Assembly: GCA_015066165.1 (NCBI GenBank) | Contig: SVOX01000040.1 | Coordinates: forward strand, 1 to 11,346 | DNA: 11,346 nt | Reading direction: 5' to 3' | DNA from: Oscillospiraceae bacterium | Lineage (GTDB): Bacteria; Bacillota; Clostridia; Oscillospirales; Acutalibacteraceae | Shown here: piece by piece, positions 7,703 to 11,346 of the stretch | How the letters are laid out: each line of letters begins with the position of its first letter | How positions within the stretch are numbered: position 1 is the first letter of the stretch | The notes under the pieces: model-generated | Databases searched by the model: none | Told to the model about the DNA's origin: nothing | Seen by the model: only the letters and a program-made list of their open reading frames with translations | Position numbers and translations under genes: made by a program

Positions 7703-7740
7703 CCCCTTTGGTAGCAATACCAAAGGGGTTTATTGTTTTA
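7703..7740. terminator. Bidirectional terminator between the hydrolase and the minus-strand RNA
   Basis: A perfect 11-bp stem, arms 7703-7713 and 7718-7728, has a GCAA loop (7714-7717). On the plus strand it is followed by TTTATTGTTTT and ends the uppP-hydrolase transcript. On the minus strand the same hairpin is followed by GGATTTTT, and it lies just downstream of the structured RNA at 7747-7939, so it can end that transcript too. Confidence 0.85.
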
Positions 7741-7746
7741 TAAATA

Positions 7747-7939
7747 TTTCCCGCTATGCCGTATCGTGCTTTGATGATAACCTAGCCAATAGCCAGGGTG
7801 GGTGCCCGCCGCACAGCTTCGCGCTCCCTTCTTCCGAACTCGGCACCGCCGCGGGAGGTCTGCAAGCCCACTGCACGAGAAAAGGCCCCGATTAAAAGAG
7901 TGTAGGGTTATATAAAGCACGACACGGCATAACGGAAAA
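7747..7939 (-). ncRNA. ssrS: Structured non-coding RNA, probably 6S RNA
   Basis: About 190 bases fold into one long, interrupted hairpin. The two ends form a closing stem of about 26 bp (7747-7772 with 7914-7939). Its two differences are G-U pairs only if the minus strand is transcribed (they are A-C/C-A on the plus strand), which sets the orientation. Inside come a short stem (ATAACC..CTA with TAG..GTTAT), a large open region containing CTCTTTTAATC, then a GC-rich arm: CCCACTG (7867-7873) with CAG..TGGG (7794-7802), CTCCC/GGGAG (7824-7828 / 7853-7857), and an apical CCGA/TCGG hairpin. A closing stem, central bubble and long terminal arm at this length is the plan of 6S RNA, which binds sigma-A RNA polymerase in stationary phase. 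GC content is far above the flanks. The identity as 6S rests on architecture and remembered family resemblance; another Firmicute structured RNA is possible. Confidence 0.6.
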
Positions 7940-8041
7940 TAAATAATCTTTTTGTGTTTTGTTTCACTCTCTCGGAGTACTTTTGTACGCCTTCGAGCGA
8001 TTCAACTTTACAAAACAGTGAAAATCTTTATTTATTTATAT
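7938..8041. repeat. Imperfect long inverted repeat beside the structured RNA
   Basis: The outer arms AAATAAATAA / TTATTTATTT, the inner arms TTTTGT / ACAAAA and the apical GTAC / GTAC pairs align around a centre near 8001 (TTTT loop). Internal loops carry CTCTCGGA on one side and TTCGAGCG on the other. The element lies between the minus-strand promoter and the 5' end of the 6S-like RNA, so it would be the leader of that transcript. It could instead be a small non-coding interspersed element. Its similar but non-identical arms are not a standard terminator. Confidence 0.5.
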
Positions 8042-8074
8042 TTAAAAAATTTTTGCATTACCGATTACTTTCTT

Positions 8075-8102
8075 ATTATATCACATTTTCAAATTTTTTC
8101 AA
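8075..8102 (-). promoter_or_regulatory. Minus-strand promoter for the 6S-like RNA transcript
   Basis: Read on the minus strand, TTGAAA (8097-8102) and a perfect TATAAT (8075-8080) are separated by 16 bases. Transcription would start near 8068 and run through the inverted repeat and the structured RNA to the terminator at 7728-7703. The RNA's 5' end lies about 130 bases downstream, so a processed precursor is implied unless a closer promoter was missed. Confidence 0.55.
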
Positions 8103-8108
8103 TACTGC

Positions 8109-8137
8109 TTGACATGTAAATTTTGGGGTGTTACAAT
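8109..8137 (+). promoter_or_regulatory. Promoter of the cobalamin-riboswitch transcript
   Basis: A perfect -35 element TTGACA (8109-8114), a 17-base spacer and a -10 element TACAAT (8132-8137, 5 of 6) put the transcription start near 8144, immediately before the aptamer. Its -35 lies 7 bases from the -35 of the divergent minus-strand promoter. Confidence 0.8.
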
Positions 8138-8149
8138 AAATTTGCTTTA

Positions 8150-8332
8150 AGCAAAGGTTTTTGGTGGCAAATTTTTAATTTGTCTTAAATTGGAATAAGG
8201 GTGAAAGTCCCTTGCGAACTCGTCGCCGTAATTTGCGTAAAGGTTCTTCATTATGTCACTGCGTTTTGTGGGAAGGCGAAGAACTCGAGATTCCCGAAAC
8301 TCTCGCGCATTAAGTCGGAATACAGGCCTTAA
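8150..8332 (+). promoter_or_regulatory. Cobalamin (B12) riboswitch aptamer
   Basis: The conserved landmarks of the cobalamin aptamer occur in order: GGTGGCAA (8163-8170), the core TTGGAATAAGGGTGAAAGTCC (8190-8210), a degenerate form of the GCCACTG segment (CGTCGCCGTAA, 8221-8231), GTCACTGCG (8255-8263), GGGAAGGCGAAG (8270-8281), and the B12 box TAAGTCGGAATACAGGCC (8311-8328). The AAGG at 8154-8157 can close with CCTT at 8327-8330. Known members bind adenosyl- or other cobalamins and shut off downstream B12 synthesis or transport genes. It stands upstream of a DUF4430 lipoprotein and an S-component-like gene, which agrees. No U-tract terminator follows, pointing to translational control. Confidence 0.92.
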
Positions 8333-8338
8333 ACTATC

Positions 8339-8459
8339 GGTACAAATGTGTCACGAGTAATTGACGGTGTATTTGGCTTAGTTTCCTTTTTGTATTGGGG
8401 TTTCTATATCTGCTTACATCTCCGTTTGTATTGATGCTTGAAAGTATAATACAAAGGAG
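8339..8459 (+). promoter_or_regulatory. Riboswitch expression platform: SD sequestor and alternative pairing
   Basis: CTCC(G)TTTGTA (8420-8430) pairs with TACAAAGGAG (8450-8459): 10 bp with one bulged G, loop 8431-8449, burying the lipoprotein's AAAGGAG ribosome binding site. The same TTTGTA can instead pair with TACAAA at 8341-8346, extended to GGTACAAATG (8339-8348) with three G-U pairs, directly after the aptamer. The two pairings exclude each other, as expected for a switch between free and hidden SD. Assigning the hidden state to bound B12 follows the known behaviour of repressing cobalamin riboswitches. Confidence 0.65.
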
Positions 8460-8469
8460 TTTTTTATTT

Positions 8470-8856
8470 ATGAAAAAAACAATTATTATGAAAACAGTGG
8501 CAGTTCTTGCAGTAATATCAATGCTGTTTTGCATTACTGCGTGTGGCGGGCAAAAAGCAAGTCAGGGCGAAAAAAATATAACAGTTACAGTTGTATATGC
8601 CGAGAAAACCAACAAGAAATTTGAAATTTCTACTACTGCCGAAAATTTGGGCGATGCTTTGTTGCAAGAAAAAATCGTAACCGAAGAAGAACACAAAACC
8701 GGTTTTTACACCACAATAGACGGTGTTCGTGCTGACTATACGCTTGATAAGGCGTGGTGGTGTATTACAAAGAACGGCGAAATGACAACAGCAGGCGCTA
8801 ACGATTTAAGTATAGCAGACGGTGAAAGTTTTGAAATCACACATACACCTGCCTAA
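8470..8856 (+). CDS. DUF4430 (transcobalamin-like) lipoprotein
   Basis: This 128-residue protein has a lipoprotein signal peptide: KK after Met, a hydrophobic core (about 9-20) and the lipobox ITAC with Cys25 as the lipidated residue. A short linker is followed by one DUF4430 domain (about 34-126). That domain resembles the C-terminal beta domain of transcobalamin and intrinsic factor: a first strand NITVTVVYA, ENLGDALLQEKI, GFYTTIDGV, the conserved WWCITKNG, and a closing DGESFEITHT. It is probably anchored on the outer face of the membrane. The ATG at 8470 is chosen because AAAGGAG (8453-8459) lies 10 bases upstream and the signal peptide begins there; an upstream ATG at 8395 falls in the riboswitch leader. 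With the B12 riboswitch ahead and an S component behind, cobalamin or corrinoid binding is the natural inference. DUF4430 also occurs in adhesin-like proteins, so ligand identity is not proven. Confidence 0.88.
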   Translation: MKKTIIMKTVAVLAVISMLFCITACGGQKASQGEKNITVTVVYAEKTNKKFEISTTAENLGDALLQEKIVTEEEHKTGFYTTIDGVRADYTLDKAWWCITKNGEMTTAGANDLSIADGESFEITHTPA

Positions 8857-9331
8857 ACTTCGCGAAACAATTGTCATTACGCTTTTGGGCGTTTTGATGT
8901 ACGTTTCGCAAGTTATAATGGCTTCGCTACCTAATATTGAATTGGTTTCGTTTTTAATAATAATCGTTGCTCGAAAATTTGGGTTTAAATCGTTGTTTTC
9001 GGTTTATATTTTTGTTTTTTTGGAAGTTCTAACTTACGGATTTGCTCAATGGGTAATAAGTTACTTGTATGTTTGGGCAATTTTGGCGGTGTTAGTTTGC
9101 TTGTTTAGAAAAATTGAAAGCCCGATTTTTTACTCTGTGTTGTCTTCGGGGTTTGGCTTTTTGTTCGGTGTGCTGTGTTCACCTGTGAGTTTTTTTGTGG
9201 GTGGTTTCGGGTACGGTATATCATGGATAATTAGCGGACTCTGGTTTGATTTTTTACACGGGTGCGGCAACTTTTTATTAACTTTTTTGCTTTACAAGCC
9301 CATAACAAAGGTGTTAAATAAGGCAATTTAA
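8822..9331 (+). CDS. ECF-type transporter S component, likely for cobalamin
   Basis: This small, very hydrophobic 169-residue protein has about six membrane segments (roughly 16-34, 38-50, 54-72, 78-94, 101-127, 130-160). The LPNIELVSFLIII stretch (36-48) after the first helix is typical of energy-coupling-factor S components, which bind a vitamin and dock on the shared EcfA-EcfA'-EcfT module. No ATPase or EcfT is nearby, so it would use a module encoded elsewhere. Cobalamin is inferred from the riboswitch and the DUF4430 partner, as in the predicted CbrT/CblT-type transporters. The coding region overlaps the lipoprotein by about 35 bases in another frame. The start is uncertain: GTG 8822 has no clear SD, TTG 8831 has GGTGA 5 bases ahead, and the first ATG (8897) would cut into the first helix. 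Translational coupling to the upstream gene is likely. Confidence 0.75.
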   Translation: MKVLKSHIHLPKLRETIVITLLGVLMYVSQVIMASLPNIELVSFLIIIVARKFGFKSLFSVYIFVFLEVLTYGFAQWVISYLYVWAILAVLVCLFRKIESPIFYSVLSSGFGFLFGVLCSPVSFFVGGFGYGISWIISGLWFDFLHGCGNFLLTFLLYKPITKVLNKAI

Positions 9332-9344
9332 AGCGGAATTCTCT

Positions 9345-9390
9345 TGGCAGTAGAGTGCAAATTTTTGCTCTACTGCCATTTGGTTTTTTA
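9345..9390 (+). terminator. Rho-independent terminator of the cobalamin-uptake operon
   Basis: An 11-bp perfect stem TGGCAGTAGAG (9345-9355) / CTCTACTGCCA (9368-9378), extendable by GCAAA/TTTGC across a one-base bulge, is followed by ATTTGGTTTTTT. It lies 14 bases after the S-component stop. Confidence 0.88.
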
Positions 9391-9416
9391 GTAGAGAAAA
9401 TAAAAGGGCGTTTAGG

Positions 9417-9445
9417 TTGAAAAGATTTTGCGAGTAATGTATAAT
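9417..9445 (+). promoter_or_regulatory. Promoter of the degV-family gene
   Basis: A -35 element TTGAAA (9417-9422), a 17-base spacer and a perfect TATAAT (9440-9445), 29 bases before the start codon. Confidence 0.75.
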
Positions 9446-9474
9446 GGGGTTAACAATTTTGAAAGGTGATACAA

Positions 9475-10344
9475 ATGGCTTATAAAATTATAACCGACTC
9501 TTGCGCCAATTTAACCGACCAGCAAATTGCGGATTTTGGGGTTGAGATACTTTCATTAAAATATTATATTGGCGATACCGGATTTGACAGTTATATTAAG
9601 GGCAAAAAAATCGATTACAGCAGTGCCTATAAAATTTTAAGAGAAAAAGGCAAAATAACCACTTCTCTTGCAAACCGTGACGACTGTGATAAAACAATTC
9701 TTCCCGTTTTGGAAGATGGCTATGACGTTTTGGTTTTGGCATTTTCTTCGGGACTTTCGGGAACTTATCAAAACATTGTAAACTCTGCTGAAGATTACAA
9801 AGAAATGTTCCCCGACCGTAAAATTATTGTTGTTGACACTCTTTGCGCATCTATGGGTGAAGGTTTGCTTGTTTCTTATGCAGTAAAAATGAAACAGCAG
9901 GGCAAATCTATGGAAGAAGTTGCCGAATGGGTTGAAGCAAATAAACTCAAACTTTGCCATACCTTTACTTTAGATGACCTTTTCTTCTTAAAGCGTGGCG
10001 GTCGTCTTTCGGGCACAGGTGCGGTGTTTGGTTCGCTTATGAACATTAAACCTCTTATGCACGTTGCTAACGACGGTAAACTTTACGTAACAGGTAAAGC
10101 ACGTGGCAGAAAAGCCGCAATGAACCACCTTATTGAATCGGTTGGAGAAAAGGGTGTCGATGTTGCAAATCAAGACATCTACATTGTTCACGGCGACTGT
10201 GAAGATGAAGCAAAAATTATTGGTGAAGAAGTTAAAAAACGTTATGGCGTTAAAAATGTTGTTTATAACTGTTTGGACCCCGTAATTGTTTCTCACTCAG
10301 GCCCCGGAACACTTGCAATATTCTTTTTGGGTAATGAAAGATAA
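9475..10344 (+). CDS. DegV family fatty-acid-binding protein
   Basis: This 289-residue protein is of the DegV/FakB family, cytosolic two-domain proteins that bind a fatty acid and in known cases present it to the kinase FakA for phosphorylation and entry into phospholipid synthesis. Family hallmarks counted from the ATG at 9475: KIITDSCANL (4-13), TSLANRDDC (about 63-71), the SSGLSGTYQN loop (about 89-98) that holds the fatty-acid carboxylate, VDTLCASMGEGLLV (about 119-132), LDDLFFLKRGGRLSG (about 165-179) and the C-terminal SHSGPGTLAIFF (about 273-284). A GTG at 9466 is in frame but sits inside the AAAGGTGA ribosome binding site (9462-9469), so the ATG at 9475 is preferred. No fakA is in the window. 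The gene is monocistronic. Confidence 0.94.
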   Translation: MAYKIITDSCANLTDQQIADFGVEILSLKYYIGDTGFDSYIKGKKIDYSSAYKILREKGKITTSLANRDDCDKTILPVLEDGYDVLVLAFSSGLSGTYQNIVNSAEDYKEMFPDRKIIVVDTLCASMGEGLLVSYAVKMKQQGKSMEEVAEWVEANKLKLCHTFTLDDLFFLKRGGRLSGTGAVFGSLMNIKPLMHVANDGKLYVTGKARGRKAAMNHLIESVGEKGVDVANQDIYIVHGDCEDEAKIIGEEVKKRYGVKNVVYNCLDPVIVSHSGPGTLAIFFLGNER

Positions 10345-10348
10345 TTTT

Positions 10349-10373
10349 AAAGACCGCAAAAGCGGTCTTTTTT
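10349..10373 (+). terminator. Rho-independent terminator after the degV-family gene
   Basis: A 9-bp perfect stem AAAGACCGC (10349-10357) / GCGGTCTTT (10362-10370) with an AAAA loop and a six-base T run lies 4 bases after the stop. Confidence 0.92.
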
Positions 10374-10374
10374 A

Positions 10375-10403
10375 TTGATTTAATAATAGTAATATGATAA
10401 AAT
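10375..10403 (+). promoter_or_regulatory. Promoter of the ZIP transporter gene
   Basis: TTGATT (10375-10380), a 17-base spacer and TAAAAT (10398-10403, 5 of 6), with a TGn extension (10395-10397). It starts directly after the previous terminator's T run. No metal-regulator operator palindrome is obvious in the short leader. Confidence 0.55.
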
Positions 10404-10433
10404 ATTCTTATAAACTTAAAAAAGGAAATTGAT

Positions 10434-11186
10434 ATGAAATTAGTATTATTAACTGCGTTAGGTGTTGGATCAGCAACGGTTATAGGTTCGCTTTTGGGCT
10501 TTGCTTTTAAAAAAATATCCCACAAATTTTCTGATATTGTTCTTTCTTTTGCGGCGGGTGTTATGCTTGCGGCTGCAGTATTGGGGCTTATTTTACCTTC
10601 TGTAGAATATGGCGGGAAATACGGTCTTTTAATTACAATAGCCGGTATATTTGTTGGCGCCTTGTGTCTTAATCTTATTGACAAATTGGTGCCCCATTTG
10701 CACAAGTTGGTTGGTGCCGACATTGAAGAACACAACAACACAAATCTTTCAAAAGTTTTGCTTTTTGTAACCGCAATTGCTATTCACAACCTGCCCGAAG
10801 GTATTGCGGCGGGTGTTGGTTTTGGCTCGGGTGATACGAGCGGTGCTTTAATGATAGCGGGCGGTATTGCGCTTCAAAATATTCCTGAAGGTATGGTTAT
10901 AATCGCACCAATGATAGCGGCGGGTGTCAGCCCTAAAAAGACCTTTATTTGCGCAATAATTACCGGCGTTGTGGAAGTTATGGGAACGCTTATTGGCTAC
11001 TTTGCTGTGAGCATTGCTTCAGCAGTACTGCCGTTTGCTTTGGCTTTTGCGGGTGGTACAATGCTTTATGTAATAAGCGATGAAATGATACCTGAAACTC
11101 ACGCTCACGGAAGTCAGAGAGGGGCAACGTACGCTTTGCTTGTTGGCTTTTGTGTGATGCTTGTGAGTGATGTGTTATTAGGATAA
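10434..11186 (+). CDS. ZIP family divalent metal transporter
   Basis: This 250-residue integral membrane protein of the ZIP (ZupT/GufA-like) family imports zinc and related divalent metals such as iron or manganese into the cytosol. About eight hydrophobic segments fit the family. The binuclear metal site motifs are complete: HNLPEG (118-123) in the fourth helix and QNIPEG (148-153) in the fifth. The usual DEMIPETHAHG (216-226) near the seventh helix adds a His/Glu pair. The His-containing loop at 88-101 (HLHKLVGADIEEH) lies between helices 3 and 4, where ZIP proteins carry a cytosolic variable loop. The ribosome binding site AAAGGA (10421-10426) is well placed. The gene is monocistronic between its own promoter and a strong terminator. 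The exact metal cannot be read from the sequence. Confidence 0.93.
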   Translation: MKLVLLTALGVGSATVIGSLLGFAFKKISHKFSDIVLSFAAGVMLAAAVLGLILPSVEYGGKYGLLITIAGIFVGALCLNLIDKLVPHLHKLVGADIEEHNNTNLSKVLLFVTAIAIHNLPEGIAAGVGFGSGDTSGALMIAGGIALQNIPEGMVIIAPMIAAGVSPKKTFICAIITGVVEVMGTLIGYFAVSIASAVLPFALAFAGGTMLYVISDEMIPETHAHGSQRGATYALLVGFCVMLVSDVLLG

Positions 11187-11187
11187 G

Positions 11188-11225
11188 AAAAGCGATAGAT
11201 TCAGTTTGAATCTATCGCTTTTTTT
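11188..11225. terminator. Bidirectional terminator between convergent genes
   Basis: A perfect 16-bp stem, arms 11188-11203 and 11207-11222 with a GTT loop, is flanked by A and T runs on both sides. It ends the ZIP gene on the plus strand and, read the other way, the gene that enters from the right edge. Confidence 0.93.
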
Positions 11226-11346
11226 ATATTTCTACCTTTTCGGTAAAATAATACGGGTTTTCTTTAATTTTTGCAACACCCTTATCCCACAATGCTTTTG
11301 CATTAAAGAGATAACATTCGGCATTTAAAACTTTTCCAACAGTATA
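11224..11346 (-). CDS. C-terminal end of an unidentified protein (right-truncated)
   Basis: On the minus strand the frame is open from the right edge for 40 codons and stops with TAA at 11224-11226, just before the shared terminator. The peptide contains GKVLNAECYLFNAKALW and ends NPYYFTEKVEI. Its composition (aromatic and charged, no low complexity) and its stop directly against a terminator make it a real gene end rather than a chance frame. I do not recognise the family from 40 residues. The gene converges on the ZIP transporter. Confidence 0.65.
   Translation of the reverse strand, partial: YTVGKVLNAECYLFNAKALWDKGVAKIKENPYYFTEKVEI

Noticed and set aside
7738..7920. A 60-codon minus-strand open frame
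   Set aside because: It coincides with the structured RNA at 7747-7939; its Arg/Cys-rich peptide reflects the GC-rich stems, and there is no ribosome binding site.
8332..8420. A rho-independent terminator as riboswitch output
   Set aside because: The TTTCCTTTTT stretch near 8381-8390 has no stable stem before it; the SD-sequestor explanation fits better.
8431..8450. A second promoter next to the lipoprotein (TTGATG ... TATAAT)
   Set aside because: The spacing between the two hexamers is only 8 bases, no other -35 is at the right distance, and the TATAAT lies in the sequestor loop.
8395..8469. An upstream ATG extending the lipoprotein by 25 residues
   Set aside because: It has no SD, lies in the riboswitch expression platform, and would put extra sequence before a perfect lipoprotein signal peptide that starts at 8470.
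8334..8534. A 66-codon minus-strand open frame
   Set aside because: It is antisense to the riboswitch leader and the lipoprotein start, and its peptide resembles no family.
9466..9474. GTG start for the DegV-family protein
   Set aside because: The GTG is part of the AAAGGTGA ribosome binding site that serves the ATG at 9475.
1..11346. CRISPR arrays, insertion sequences, tRNA or rRNA genes
   Set aside because: No regularly spaced repeats, transposase genes or tRNA/rRNA signatures were seen on either strand.

Overview
The window is AT-rich, with Shine-Dalgarno-led genes, tight operons, hairpin-plus-U-tract terminators and a glgC-glgD-glgA cluster. GlgD pairing with GlgC is typical of Firmicutes, so the sequence looks like a low-GC Clostridia genome, possibly an uncultured gut Oscillospirales/Ruminococcaceae member. 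This placement is inferred from gene content and style, not from a marker gene. Both edges cut through genes. The left edge also carries a perfect 39-bp foldback that looks like a contig-end assembly artefact.

Layout. 1-437: C-terminal half of a WYL-domain transcription regulator. 508-1992: UPF0371/DUF1846 protein with its own promoter and terminator. 2154-6009: glycogen synthesis operon glgC-glgD-glgA, with a promoter in front, a 4-nt ATGA overlap between glgC and glgD, and a strong terminator behind. 6044-7697: uppP (undecaprenyl-diphosphate phosphatase) followed 10 nt later by an alpha/beta-hydrolase. 7698-8469: a gene-free stretch of about 770 bases that is nevertheless full. It holds a bidirectional terminator, a minus-strand structured RNA (probably 6S RNA), an imperfect long inverted repeat, two back-to-back divergent promoters, and a plus-strand cobalamin riboswitch with what looks like an SD-sequestering expression platform. 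8470-9331: a lipoprotein with a DUF4430 (transcobalamin-like) domain, and an overlapping small membrane protein resembling an ECF transporter S component. 9475-10344: DegV-family fatty-acid-binding protein. 10434-11186: ZIP-family metal transporter. 11224-11346: the tail of a convergent, unidentified gene.

How the genes work together. GlgC/GlgD make ADP-glucose and GlgA polymerises it; no branching enzyme or phosphorylase is in the window. The most interesting unit is 8109-9331: promoter, cobalamin aptamer, translational switch, surface lipoprotein with a transcobalamin-like fold, and S component. It reads as a B12-repressed corrinoid capture and uptake module that would borrow the shared ECF energising module (EcfA/A'/T) encoded elsewhere. 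The remaining genes are housekeeping types, each bounded by a recognisable promoter or terminator.
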